From: JARFVT01 sp036677425
GTDB lineage: Bacteria; Pseudomonadota; Alphaproteobacteria; UBA8366; Aestuariispiraceae
Assembly (NCBI GenBank): GCA_036677425.1
Contig: JARFVT010000012.1
Location: 336,453-400,452, forward strand
Reading direction: 5' to 3'
DNA length: 64,000 bases
The notes under the pieces are model-generated. The model ran no database searches, was not told the DNA's origin, and worked only from the letters and a program-made list of their open reading frames with translations. The position numbers were made by a program, and so were the translations under genes. Numbering within the stretch: position 1 is the first letter of the stretch; every line of letters starts with the position of its first letter. Shown piece by piece: positions 9,267 through 17,707 of this stretch.

Positions 9267-9839
9267 ATGTTCATACAAACAGAACAAACGCCAAATCCCG
9301 CTACGTTAAAATTTTTACCGGGCAAAGCTGTGCTTGAAACGGGTACGGCGGACTTTCCTAACAGCGAATCTGCAGTTGGAAAATCACCTTTGGCAGAAGA
9401 ATTATTTGCCATAGAAGGTATCAGCGCAATTTTCTTTGGTTCAGATTTTATTACGGTTACAAAAACCGATGCAATGGAATGGTATATATTAAAACCATCG
9501 GTTCTGGGTGCAATAATGGAATTTTTTACCAAGGGTAATGATGTTATGGCAAATGACATAACGCAGGAGGAAGGTCATGTTGATAATCAAGAATATGATG
9601 CGGATGACGAAGAAATAGTTAATCAAATTAAAGAGTTATTGGATACGAGAGTTAGGCCAGCCGTCGCCCAAGATGGTGGTGATATTGTTTTTCAGGGTTT
9701 TAAAAAGGGGATTGTTTATTTATCTATGCGTGGTGCTTGCGCTGGTTGTCCTAGTGCAACGGCGACCTTAAAAATGGGTATTGAAAATATGTTGCGCCAT
9801 TATATTCCCGAAGTGATAGAAGTTCGCCCCGCAGAATAA
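9267..9839 (+). CDS. Nfu-type Fe-S cluster scaffold/carrier protein
   Basis: Carries Fe-S clusters to target enzymes in the cytoplasm. The 190-residue protein has the N-terminal Nfu_N domain (MFIQTEQTPNPATLKFLPG) and the C-terminal NifU domain with the cluster-binding CxxC in RGACAGCPSATATLK. This two-domain layout matches alphaproteobacterial and mitochondrial NFU1 proteins. It follows the universal stress gene on the same strand, about 36 bp away. Confidence 0.95.
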   Translation: MFIQTEQTPNPATLKFLPGKAVLETGTADFPNSESAVGKSPLAEELFAIEGISAIFFGSDFITVTKTDAMEWYILKPSVLGAIMEFFTKGNDVMANDITQEEGHVDNQEYDADDEEIVNQIKELLDTRVRPAVAQDGGDIVFQGFKKGIVYLSMRGACAGCPSATATLKMGIENMLRHYIPEVIEVRPAE

Positions 9840-9958
9840 TAGGTAAAGATAATAACCGATAAAGGTAATAATTTATAAATAACTATGCTAAACTTATTTA
9901 TAAATATATATTAAATATATCTGTAAATTGGTATAATATATACGCGGAGTTTTTTTAT

Positions 9959-10921
9959 ATGGTTAATTATAATATTATAAGACAAGCAAAACGCGCGTGG
10001 ATATTTGCGCTTATGATGCTTCTTGCCACCAGCATGGCAATTATTTGGATATTTACCCAAAATATAATACCGAATAACCATATTTCCATTGTAGTTAAGC
10101 AAAATAATTTAAGAATTTTACCACCTAAAAAAATTAGAAGCCATACGGTCGCAAAATTAGAGGCAAGGTTCCGGACGATTGGTTATGATTTAAATGATAT
10201 ACGCAATAAAAATAAAGATGTGCCGCGTATATCGGCCGATTCGATACCATATGATATGAGCAATATTGAAATTGTTAGCAGGAAAAAAGACCTATTCATT
10301 GGCATGATGTTACCATTGGTTTTGATCGCTAATGAAAGACTTATGATGGAGCGCAAAAAACTATTGGCAATAATTGCTAATAAAAAATCCAATGGAAAAA
10401 TTAATATTATCCAACAGCAATGGCTCGATAAAAAATTTACCAATTATAAAGTTAAAAATAAATCAATTGATATTTTATTAAAACGCCTTGATATGGTGCC
10501 ACCATCATTGGCATTGGCACAAGCGGCAATCGAAAGCGGTTGGGGTACATCGCGTTTTGCGAGAGAAGGAAATGCCTTATATGGGCAATGGACATGGGAT
10601 GGCGATGGTATTGTGCCAAAAACGCGTGATGCAAAAAAAACTCATAAAATTAAATCGTTTAAAACACCGTTAGATTCGGTTAATGCTTATATTAAAAATT
10701 TAAACACCCATCAGGCATATAATAAGCTTAGGCAGCTTCGCCAAACCGCAAGGCAAAACTTAAAGCCAGTTGATGGGAGCTATTTAGCAATTGCCCTGAC
10801 TGCATATTCTGAAAAAGGTATGGAATATGTTAATTTAATACGTTTAATAATCAAGGCAAATGGCTTGAAATCGTTTGATAATACCAAGCTTGCCCGCCCA
10901 AACAATATTACTGCTGGTTAG
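9959..10921 (+). CDS. Membrane-anchored glucosaminidase (Bax-like peptidoglycan hydrolase)
   Basis: Predicted N-acetylglucosaminidase acting on peptidoglycan in the periplasm. A single signal-anchor helix covers about residues 12-32; the catalytic domain is in the C-terminal half, with PPSLALAQAAIESGWGTSRF, in which the glutamate of AAIESGWG is the expected catalytic acid, followed by GNALYGQWTW. A TATAAT box (9932-9937) and a GCGGAG ribosome-binding site precede the ATG. It converges on a polysaccharide deacetylase gene 14 bp away. Similarity is to the Bax family; the physiological role here is inferred. Confidence 0.85.
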   Translation: MVNYNIIRQAKRAWIFALMMLLATSMAIIWIFTQNIIPNNHISIVVKQNNLRILPPKKIRSHTVAKLEARFRTIGYDLNDIRNKNKDVPRISADSIPYDMSNIEIVSRKKDLFIGMMLPLVLIANERLMMERKKLLAIIANKKSNGKINIIQQQWLDKKFTNYKVKNKSIDILLKRLDMVPPSLALAQAAIESGWGTSRFAREGNALYGQWTWDGDGIVPKTRDAKKTHKIKSFKTPLDSVNAYIKNLNTHQAYNKLRQLRQTARQNLKPVDGSYLAIALTAYSEKGMEYVNLIRLIIKANGLKSFDNTKLARPNNITAG

Positions 10922-10935
10922 TTAATGATTCAATA

Positions 10936-12063
10936 TCATTGAACATAATATTGCATTCCAAACCAATACCAGCGACCATTCTTAGCAGGTATTGTACAGT
11001 TTATTCGTGTCCGCCCATGATTAAACGCTTGGCTGAATCGAAGCTCAATACGCCTTTGTCCTAACCATTGCATATCTTTAATCACACCAATTTTTGAATG
11101 ATAGCAGGCTATATTTCTAGCATTTTCAATATTGTCAGCAATTGTAAAGCCAATTGATGGCGGGTTGGTATATTTGTTATTTTGCAAAGATGGATCAACT
11201 GGCATCATATCTGCAACTGGCAAACCAATGGAATTAATAACTTGTTGAAAATGTTTCTTGCCACCATATGACATATTTATGGGAAAACGCGGCAAATATA
11301 ATTTATTGCTATGGCTTGTCATGCCGCCTGAATGTTGACCAAATGCGGCAATAAAGCCCGCATTTTTAATATGCTTCATTAATTTTGATGATGCTTCGCC
11401 ATATGGATATGCAAAAACCTTGCTATCGATGCCCAGTTCTTGTTTTATGCGTTGTTGGGATGTTTTTACTTGATATTTCATTGCATTATCATCAAGATTT
11501 GTTAAATGATAATGCTTATGGCTATGGGCTTGAATATCAAGACCTTGTTGCTTCATTTCACGCAAATTGTCCCATGAAATAAAACCTTTGTAATTGTTAT
11601 CAATGGGGAATGTTGTTAAAAATAATGTAACAGGAAGGTTTGCCGCCTTAAATTTTGGCCAGCCATCCTCGTAAAATGACGTGAATGCATCATCAACGGT
11701 GATAACTATGCTGCGTGGTGGTAATTTTTCACCAGCTAATATTGAATTTACCGCTGTTATAAGCGGTATTACATTGTATTTTCCACTAGTTAATTCATTA
11801 ATTTGCATATCAAGCTGTTCAAGGCTAACGCTTGTCGCGGAATATTTATCTTCACCAAAACGGTGGTATATTAATCCAACAACCGAATCTTCCTTAATTA
11901 GTTTATCGTGTATATTATTTTTTTGCGCTTTCACTGGAAAAATTAATGTAACGGTAATAAGGCATATTATGCTTGCCCATAAGTATGATATATACATATG
12001 ATTATTAGATTTTATCATGTTAATTATCAATGCCTTTATTATATTGATATTATCATTTGTCAT
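10936..12063 (-). CDS. Polysaccharide deacetylase (NodB-homology) protein, exported
   Basis: Predicted metal-dependent de-N-acetylase of carbohydrate esterase family 4. A hydrophobic signal segment lies around residues 24-46. The NodB motifs are present: SIVITVDDAFTSFYE (first motif with the metal-binding aspartate), QAHSHKHYHL (the H-x3-H metal site) and FAYPYGEASSK. The C-terminal third contains WYWFGMQYY and is extra to the core domain. Three methionines are possible starts (residues 1, 16 and 23) and none has a clear ribosome-binding site, so the N-terminus is uncertain. The substrate could be peptidoglycan or an exopolysaccharide. Confidence 0.85.
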   Translation of the reverse strand: MTNDNINIIKALIINMIKSNNHMYISYLWASIICLITVTLIFPVKAQKNNIHDKLIKEDSVVGLIYHRFGEDKYSATSVSLEQLDMQINELTSGKYNVIPLITAVNSILAGEKLPPRSIVITVDDAFTSFYEDGWPKFKAANLPVTLFLTTFPIDNNYKGFISWDNLREMKQQGLDIQAHSHKHYHLTNLDDNAMKYQVKTSQQRIKQELGIDSKVFAYPYGEASSKLMKHIKNAGFIAAFGQHSGGMTSHSNKLYLPRFPINMSYGGKKHFQQVINSIGLPVADMMPVDPSLQNNKYTNPPSIGFTIADNIENARNIACYHSKIGVIKDMQWLGQRRIELRFSQAFNHGRTRINCTIPAKNGRWYWFGMQYYVQ

Positions 12064-12195
12064 TTATATATTAATTTAGAATATATAAATATATAATATA
12101 CACTTACCAAATTATTCGTTAGGCATATAATATAACATATTTTACGCTTAAAAGATGGCAATTTTTTAAACTAAATTATAATATTGGAAATTAAT

Positions 12196-12894
12196 ATGAA
12201 TATATTGTCATTTGATTGTTCTGCTGCGGCTTGTTCGGTCGCGTTATATGATGGGGAAGAAATTTTAGCTAATCTTTATAAAAAAATGTTGCGTGGTCAA
12301 TCTGAATGGCTGATGCCAATGATAAAAGAATCATTAACAGTTGCAAAATTAAAACCATCTGAGATTGATATGATCGCAGTTACCACAGGACCTGGGGCAT
12401 TTACTGGCATTCGGATTGGGATTGCTAGCGCGTGTGCCTTTGGCTTGGCATTGGATATTCCCGTTGTCGGCATAACTACAAACAGATCAATTGCAATGGC
12501 ACAACCTAACCCACAAATGAAAGATATATTGGTGGCGATTGATAGCAAGCGGGCAGATATTTATGTGGATATATTATCACCAGATGGTATTTCTAAAACA
12601 CAACCAAAATTGTTACTATTAGATGCTGCTGCAAAATTAATAGCTGATACTGAAGATATTTTAATTTGCGGTGATGGTGTCTCGCGGCTAAAACCAATAT
12701 TGGATATGGCGGGCATTAATTATATTCATGCGCGGAAGAATATATGCCCTGATCCAGCAGTGGTTGCAAAATTAGCAATCGATGATTTTATAAAATATGG
12801 TGCAAAGGCCTTTGCAGATAAGCCAAAGCCATTATATATTCGACCACCTGATGCAAGCTTGCCAAAATTAAGACCTTGCATAATTATAAATTAA
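12196..12894 (+). CDS. tsaB: tRNA threonylcarbamoyladenosine biosynthesis protein TsaB
   Basis: Partner of TsaD in making t6A37 on ANN-decoding tRNAs. The 232-residue protein shows the N-terminal ASKHA strand NILSFDCSAAACSVALYD and the signature VTTGPGAFTGIRIGIASA. A TTG 12 bases upstream is in frame, but GGAA at 12186-12189 is placed for the ATG at 12196. It is followed by rimI after 8 bp, the usual tsaB-rimI pair. Confidence 0.95.
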   Translation: MNILSFDCSAAACSVALYDGEEILANLYKKMLRGQSEWLMPMIKESLTVAKLKPSEIDMIAVTTGPGAFTGIRIGIASACAFGLALDIPVVGITTNRSIAMAQPNPQMKDILVAIDSKRADIYVDILSPDGISKTQPKLLLLDAAAKLIADTEDILICGDGVSRLKPILDMAGINYIHARKNICPDPAVVAKLAIDDFIKYGAKAFADKPKPLYIRPPDASLPKLRPCIIIN

Positions 12895-12902
12895 CCGCGG
12901 CA

Positions 12903-13379
12903 ATGATAATATCACATATCAGAAAAGCTAAAATGGTAGATAAAGCCATAATCACCAAAATTTATGGCAAATCCTTTAATGCCCAGCAAGCGGCTATATC
13001 GGTTAATAATCTATTAAAAACTACTGGATCTTGGGCATATATTGCCAAAATTAATCAATTAAATTCAAACCACTCAATTGCGGTAGCTTTTATAATTGCA
13101 AGGTCAATTATGGATGAGGCGGAAATATTATCAATCGGTGTTGATAATGACTATTTACGGCTTGGTTTAGCAAAAAAATTAATGCAGCAAGCAATAATAG
13201 AGGCAAAATCAAGGAATGGGGCTAATATATTTTTAGAGGTAGCAGAAAATAATAATCCAGCCCGCAGCTTATATGCAAAATTAGGCTTTAAAGTCATTGG
13301 TAGACGTAAGGGATATTATATAAAATCTGATGGCAGCAGGATAGACGCGCTAAATTTTAAGTTAAAATTACATAGGTAG
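12903..13379 (+). CDS. rimI: GNAT-family N-acetyltransferase, RimI-like
   Basis: Probable acetyltransferase for the N-terminus of ribosomal protein S18. The 158-residue protein has the acetyl-CoA-binding region SIGVDNDYLRLGLAKKLMQQA and the downstream VAENNNPARSLYAKLGF, standard for RimI. An in-frame TTG at 12876 would overlap tsaB by 19 bp; I prefer the ATG at 12903, where the family similarity begins. The strong coupling with tsaB supports the assignment, although the glycine loop (RLGLAKKL) departs from the classical Q/R-x-x-G-x-G/A. Confidence 0.88.
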   Translation: MIISHIRKAKMVDKAIITKIYGKSFNAQQAAISVNNLLKTTGSWAYIAKINQLNSNHSIAVAFIIARSIMDEAEILSIGVDNDYLRLGLAKKLMQQAIIEAKSRNGANIFLEVAENNNPARSLYAKLGFKVIGRRKGYYIKSDGSRIDALNFKLKLHR

Positions 13380-13603
13380 TAGTTCATCAGTATTGCAAGT
13401 AATATTTTATTTTTACTTTAAGATTAAGAACCAAAAAGCTAATTAATACGATTAATAATAACATTTTCTTAATAAAGGCCATTAAATTTATGTTTTTATA
13501 AATTTTAACTATGTCTTTCTTAAGATATACAGCTTAATTAATATAAAATTATTATGAATAGTCGATTTTTTCTCTTTTATTGTTTAATTACTTGGTGTTT
13601 AAT

Positions 13604-13663
13604 ATGAAGGAGAGAGAGTTGATATTTATAATAAGCAAATATTATGGGAGAAAGCATGTCTGA
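13604..13663 (+). CDS. Possible 19-codon leader ORF overlapping the mucR start
   Basis: An ATG at 13604 opens a short frame ending in TGA at 13661-13663, which overlaps the first codons of mucR in another frame. It also contains a TTG at 13619 preceded by an unusually strong purine tract (AAGGAGAGAGAG), which would be wasted if nothing were translated from it. No homology can be judged at this length. Confidence 0.25.
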   Translation: MKERELIFIISKYYGRKHV

Positions 13664-14075
13664 TCTAATAGAAAACCATGATTTAAGTTCATCTGAAATC
13701 TTAAATCTAACCTCGGATATTGTTGCAGCGCATGTATCGAATAATACGGTCGGTGTTGGTGATTTATCACAATTAATAGAACAAGTTTATACCGCCCTTT
13801 CAACCCTTAGCGCGCCTTGTGATATTACAAGCAATAGGCCAACCCCTGCGGTTAGTATTAAAAAATCAGTAACCGATGACTATATTATTTGTCTTGAAGA
13901 TGGTAAAAAATTAAAAATGTTAAAACGCCATTTGAAAACTGCATATAATATGTCGCCCGAAGAATATCGTGATCGATGGAGTTTACCGACAGACTATCCG
14001 ATGGTTGCGCCAAATTATGCCAAGCAACGATCAAGATTAGCAAAAGAAATTGGCCTTGGCACACGCAATAAATAA
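13656..14075 (+). CDS. MucR/Ros-family transcriptional regulator
   Basis: Alphaproteobacterial H-NS-like DNA-binding regulator of surface polysaccharide and cell-cycle-linked genes. The 139-residue protein has the family core DYIICLEDGKKLKMLKRHLK and PEEYRDRWSLPTDYPMVAP near the C-terminus. By comparison with Ros, the zinc ligands would be C79, D82, H92 and a histidine at 96 or 97; here residues 96 and 97 are alanine and tyrosine, so the fourth ligand is missing. GGGAGAAA just upstream fits the ATG at 13656 better than the in-frame ATG at 13644. The 260-bp AT-rich region upstream is a plausible site for autoregulation. Confidence 0.92.
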   Translation: MSDLIENHDLSSSEILNLTSDIVAAHVSNNTVGVGDLSQLIEQVYTALSTLSAPCDITSNRPTPAVSIKKSVTDDYIICLEDGKKLKMLKRHLKTAYNMSPEEYRDRWSLPTDYPMVAPNYAKQRSRLAKEIGLGTRNK

Positions 14076-14147
14076 TTGTAGGTTATTTTTAAGCTAATTA
14101 TAATTTACTTTAATCAAGATTGTCCAAATATATGCCTATTCATTCAT

Positions 14148-14612
14148 ATGACTGATAATAAACCATCAGTTAAATCTGTTAAAAATAACTCTGATAGAAT
14201 TGAAAAAATATGCCTTGAAAAAGGCTTAAAAATGACGGAGCAACGCCGTGTGATTGCCCGTGTATTGTCGCAATCAAGCGACCATCCTGATGTGGAAATT
14301 CTATATAGCCGTGCCAGTAATATTGACGAACGTATAAGCATTGCAACTGTTTACCGTACTGTGCGCTTGTTTGAGGAAGCGGGCATTTTAACTAGACATG
14401 ATTTTGGCGATGGTCGTGCGCGGTATGAGGAAATTTTAGGCGATCACCATGATCATTTAATTAATATTGAAAATGGCGAAGTAATCGAATTTCAAAATGA
14501 AGAAATTGAAAAACTTCAAGAAGAAATTGCAAATAAATTAGGTTTCAAATTAATGGATCACCGGTTGGAACTTTACGCCATACCATTAAAAAGTGATATA
14601 GTTAAAAAATAA
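14148..14612 (+). CDS. Fur-family metal-responsive regulator
   Basis: Winged-helix repressor of the Fur superfamily, 154 residues. TEQRRVIARVL and SIATVYRTVRLFEEAGIL form the DNA-binding domain; GDHHDHLINIENGEVIEF carries the histidine-rich regulatory metal site. The CxxC structural-zinc motifs of classical Fur are absent, as in alphaproteobacterial Fur/Mur proteins. The metal sensed (iron or manganese) cannot be decided from sequence, and the heme motif of Irr is not seen. It sits between mucR and miaB, as in many alphaproteobacteria. Confidence 0.9.
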   Translation: MTDNKPSVKSVKNNSDRIEKICLEKGLKMTEQRRVIARVLSQSSDHPDVEILYSRASNIDERISIATVYRTVRLFEEAGILTRHDFGDGRARYEEILGDHHDHLINIENGEVIEFQNEEIEKLQEEIANKLGFKLMDHRLELYAIPLKSDIVKK

Positions 14613-14630
14613 TTATTTTTACCTTTTAAT

Positions 14631-14659
14631 TTGACTTTTCACCTTAAAAGCAATTATTT
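14631..14659 (+). promoter_or_regulatory. Candidate promoter of miaB
   Basis: TTGACT (14631-14636), 17-bp spacer, TTATTT (14654-14659). Transcription would start near 14666, upstream of the AAGGA ribosome-binding site at 14698-14702, which supports a translation start between that site and the first ATG. Confidence 0.35.
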
Positions 14660-14711
14660 CAACCCAATTTAATTATTATGCCCAAAATTATTTCGTCAAG
14701 GATATCACGTT

Positions 14712-16082
14712 ATCAATAATATATTAAAGCCAAGTAATAAAAAGAAACTTTTTATTAAAACATATGGCTGTCAGATGAATGTTTATGATTCGCAGCGAAT
14801 GGTCGATGTCTTATCGCCAATTGGTTATGAGCTTATAGATACACCCGATAATGCCGATATGGTTATTTTAAATACTTGTCATATTCGTGAGAAGGCTGCT
14901 GAAAAAGTTTATTCAGATTTAGGTAGATTAAAGCCAAAAATTGAAAAAAAAGCCGCCGATGGCGGTAGAATGTTAATTGCCGTCGCGGGTTGTGTTGCAC
15001 AAGCCGAAGGTGATGAAATAATGCGCCGTGCGCCAATGGTTGATATGGTTTTTGGCCCGCAAACTTATCATCGCTTGCCAGAAATGGTTGCCAAAGCATC
15101 AAGGAAAGCGGGTATTAAAATTCTTGACACAGATTTTCCCGTTGAAGATAAATTCGACCATATACCGATTGATACTTCTGGCGATAATGTAACCGCATTT
15201 TTAACGGTTCAAGAAGGTTGCGATAAATTTTGTACTTTTTGTGTTGTTCCTTATACAAGGGGGGCGGAAATGTCGCGTCCTGTTGCCTCTTTAATGCGCG
15301 AAGCAAATATTTTAGTCAAAGGTGGTGTGCGTGAAATAACTTTGTTAGGTCAAAATGTTAATGCTTACCATGGCGAGGGTGAGGGCGGAAAAACATGGGG
15401 CTTGGCAAGACTTATTAGGCAATTAGCCGATATAGATGGTTTGGAGCGCATTCGCTTCATCACCAGCCATCCTCGCGATATGAGCGATGATTTAATTCAG
15501 GCCCATGGCGATATACCGCAATTAATGCCCTATCTTCATTTGCCTATCCAATCGGGGTCGGATAAAATTTTAAAGGCAATGAATCGTAAACATAGCGTTG
15601 ATGATTATCGCCGTGCAGTTGAAAAATTGCGGAATGTCAGGCCAGATATTGCCATGACCTCAGATTTTATCGTTGGCTTTCCTGGTGAAAGCGATGCAAA
15701 TTTTGCTGATACCATAAAATTGGTTACTGAAATTAACTATGCAGCGGCATTTTCATTTAAATATAGCCCTCGCCCAGGGACACCAGCGGCATTAATGGAG
15801 GCGCAAGTCCCAGAAGAAGTTATGGTCGAACGGCTAAAAGGCCTGCAACAATTATTAGAGGCACAACAGGAGGCCTTTAATGCGGCGCAAATGGGAAAAA
15901 CTCTTTTGGTATTATTTGAAAAATCGGGCCGCCTAGATGGGCAAATAGTCGGTAGATCACCATATTTACAACCGGTGCATGTTGATGGTCCGATGTCATT
16001 AATTGGTACGGTTGCCGATTGCCATATTAATAAAATTCATGGATATAGCCTATTTGGTGATATTATTGATACTTCTAAATAA
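14712..16082 (+). CDS. miaB: tRNA-2-methylthio-N6-dimethylallyladenosine synthase MiaB, apparent AUC start
   Basis: Radical-SAM methylthiotransferase that converts i6A37 to ms2i6A37 in tRNA. The auxiliary [4Fe-4S] cysteines are in FIKTYGCQMN, ILNTCHIREKA and VAGCVAQ, the radical-SAM triad in EGCDKFCTFCVVPYTRG, and a TRAM domain closes the protein. The first ATG (14775) lies after the first cluster cysteine, so it cannot be the true start. The frame is open back to a TAA at 14670, and no ATG, GTG, TTG or CTG occurs between. AAGGA at 14698-14702 is nine bases before an ATC at 14712, giving 456 residues with a normal N-terminus. The gene is certain; the start is inferred. Confidence 0.9.
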   Translation: MNNILKPSNKKKLFIKTYGCQMNVYDSQRMVDVLSPIGYELIDTPDNADMVILNTCHIREKAAEKVYSDLGRLKPKIEKKAADGGRMLIAVAGCVAQAEGDEIMRRAPMVDMVFGPQTYHRLPEMVAKASRKAGIKILDTDFPVEDKFDHIPIDTSGDNVTAFLTVQEGCDKFCTFCVVPYTRGAEMSRPVASLMREANILVKGGVREITLLGQNVNAYHGEGEGGKTWGLARLIRQLADIDGLERIRFITSHPRDMSDDLIQAHGDIPQLMPYLHLPIQSGSDKILKAMNRKHSVDDYRRAVEKLRNVRPDIAMTSDFIVGFPGESDANFADTIKLVTEINYAAAFSFKYSPRPGTPAALMEAQVPEEVMVERLKGLQQLLEAQQEAFNAAQMGKTLLVLFEKSGRLDGQIVGRSPYLQPVHVDGPMSLIGTVADCHINKIHGYSLFGDIIDTSK

Positions 16083-16127
16083 TATATGCTATGGTAATAA
16101 TATAGTTACCTGAAGGAGAAATAGCGG

Positions 16128-17183
16128 TTGAGTAAATCATATGATATGGTTAAAGATAAAATAAGCCCAAATAATATGAATAATGATAATATTTCTATTT
16201 TAATTGAATTTGACGATAATCTTTTATTGCCTGAATTATACGGGGAGCATAATAGAAACCTGATAAAACTGGAAAAACTATTAAATATATCCATAATAAC
16301 TCGCGGTAATAAGGTAATGTTAAATGGTAATAATAATGATATCGCCATAGTTAAAATAGCATTAGAACAGCTTTATCGGCGATTAAAAAATGATGAATTT
16401 ATCGAAAATGCTGATATTGATGCTGCGGTAAGAATGGCCCAACCCGCAAAGATTAATCCAGCAAAAATAAATTCAGAAAAAAAATCAAGCAAAAAAAATC
16501 AAGCAATAAAAAAACATATCATTCGTACGCCACGTAAACAATTAACTGCGCGAACCATATTACAATCAGAATATATTGACGCGATAAATCATCAATATTT
16601 GACTTTTGCTATTGGCCCTGCGGGTACTGGCAAAACATATTTAGCAGTTTGCCAAGCCGTATCCATGTTGATGTCTGGGCAGGTTGAAAAAATTATTTTA
16701 TCACGCCCTGCGGTTGAGGCAGGTGAGAATTTAGGTTTTTTACCTGGTGATTTAAAGGAAAAGGTCGATCCATATTTACGGCCAATTTATGACGCGCTTT
16801 ATGATACGATGCCAGATGAGCAGGTAGCACGAAAAATAGAAAGCGATATTATAGAAATTGCGCCATTGGCTTTTATGCGTGGGCGAAGTTTAAAAAATGC
16901 CTTTATTTTATTAGACGAAGGGCAAAATACCACAACAGTGCAAATGAAAATGTTTTTAACCAGATTGGGCGAAGGCAGCCGCATGGTAGTAACGGGGGAT
17001 TTAAGTCAGGTTGACTTACCAAAAGGTCAGAAATCTGGCATGGCTGAGGCGGTGGAAATTTTATCAGATATTGATGATATAAGCATTATAAGATTTAGTT
17101 CAGCAGATGTAGTTCGCCATCCATTAGTATCAAAAATTGTTGATGCCTATGATCGCTATGATGAAAATTCATATAATGGTTGA
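16128..17183 (+). CDS. phoH: PhoH-family ATPase
   Basis: Cytoplasmic P-loop NTPase with an N-terminal KH-like region, 351 residues; it is regularly linked to YbeY and to RNA metabolism. Walker A is GPAGTGKTYLAV (near residue 163) and Walker B is AFILLDEGQNTT. A TTG start is chosen because GGAG at 16115-16118 is nine bases upstream, while the next ATG (16146) is 27 bases away. A lysine-rich linker precedes the ATPase domain. It overlaps ybeY, implying coupled translation. Confidence 0.93.
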   Translation: MSKSYDMVKDKISPNNMNNDNISILIEFDDNLLLPELYGEHNRNLIKLEKLLNISIITRGNKVMLNGNNNDIAIVKIALEQLYRRLKNDEFIENADIDAAVRMAQPAKINPAKINSEKKSSKKNQAIKKHIIRTPRKQLTARTILQSEYIDAINHQYLTFAIGPAGTGKTYLAVCQAVSMLMSGQVEKIILSRPAVEAGENLGFLPGDLKEKVDPYLRPIYDALYDTMPDEQVARKIESDIIEIAPLAFMRGRSLKNAFILLDEGQNTTTVQMKMFLTRLGEGSRMVVTGDLSQVDLPKGQKSGMAEAVEILSDIDDISIIRFSSADVVRHPLVSKIVDAYDRYDENSYNG

Positions 17184-17664
17184 ATTAATAATTGATATAT
17201 CAAACCACGGGTCTGGATGGCCAGATAATATTGAAAATATTGTTAAAAAAGCCGCATTAACCACATGGCAAAATAGCAAATTAAATCGAGCTGGTAGCGA
17301 ATTAAGTGTAGTTCTTGGTGATAATAATATGGTACAGGATTTAAATGCCAAATGGCGTGGGATAGATCACCCAACCAATATTTTATCTTTTCCTGCAAAT
17401 AATGACCAAGCTAATGATGGCATAAATAATGATATTAGTGGAATGCCTATATTATTAGGTGATCTTATATTAGCATTAGAAATCATTAAAGACGAAGCAT
17501 ATACACAAAATAAATCATTTAATGACCATCTTAGCCATTTAATAATTCATGGTCTGTTACATTTGCAAGGTCATGACCATATTAAAGATGATGAGGCAGA
17601 TATTATGGAGGCTTTGGAAATTAAATTACTGGCGAAATTAAATATAAAAAACCCATATCAATGA
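17176..17664 (+). CDS. ybeY: Endoribonuclease YbeY
   Basis: Zinc-dependent single-strand endoribonuclease in 16S rRNA maturation and ribosome quality control. The 162-residue protein has the invariant metal site HGLLHLQGHDH (H-x3-H-x4/5-D/H) near the C-terminus and HPTNILSFP upstream. The ATG at 17176 (MVELIID) overlaps phoH by 8 bp; an ATG at 17161 is also possible. The phoH-ybeY-corC-lnt order is the classical arrangement. Confidence 0.95.
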   Translation: MVELIIDISNHGSGWPDNIENIVKKAALTTWQNSKLNRAGSELSVVLGDNNMVQDLNAKWRGIDHPTNILSFPANNDQANDGINNDISGMPILLGDLILALEIIKDEAYTQNKSFNDHLSHLIIHGLLHLQGHDHIKDDEADIMEALEIKLLAKLNIKNPYQ

Positions 17665-17707
17665 TAAATAATATTAACATATAATAATAGGCGGAAAGAA
17701 ACATAAA

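Noticed and set aside
14670..14775. Frameshift as an explanation for the missing miaB start
   Set aside because: An ATG at 14678 exists in another frame but runs into a stop at 14717, before the conserved N-terminus, so a single indel between them would have to lie in a very short stretch; the AUC with a well-placed AAGGA is simpler. Resequencing is still needed.
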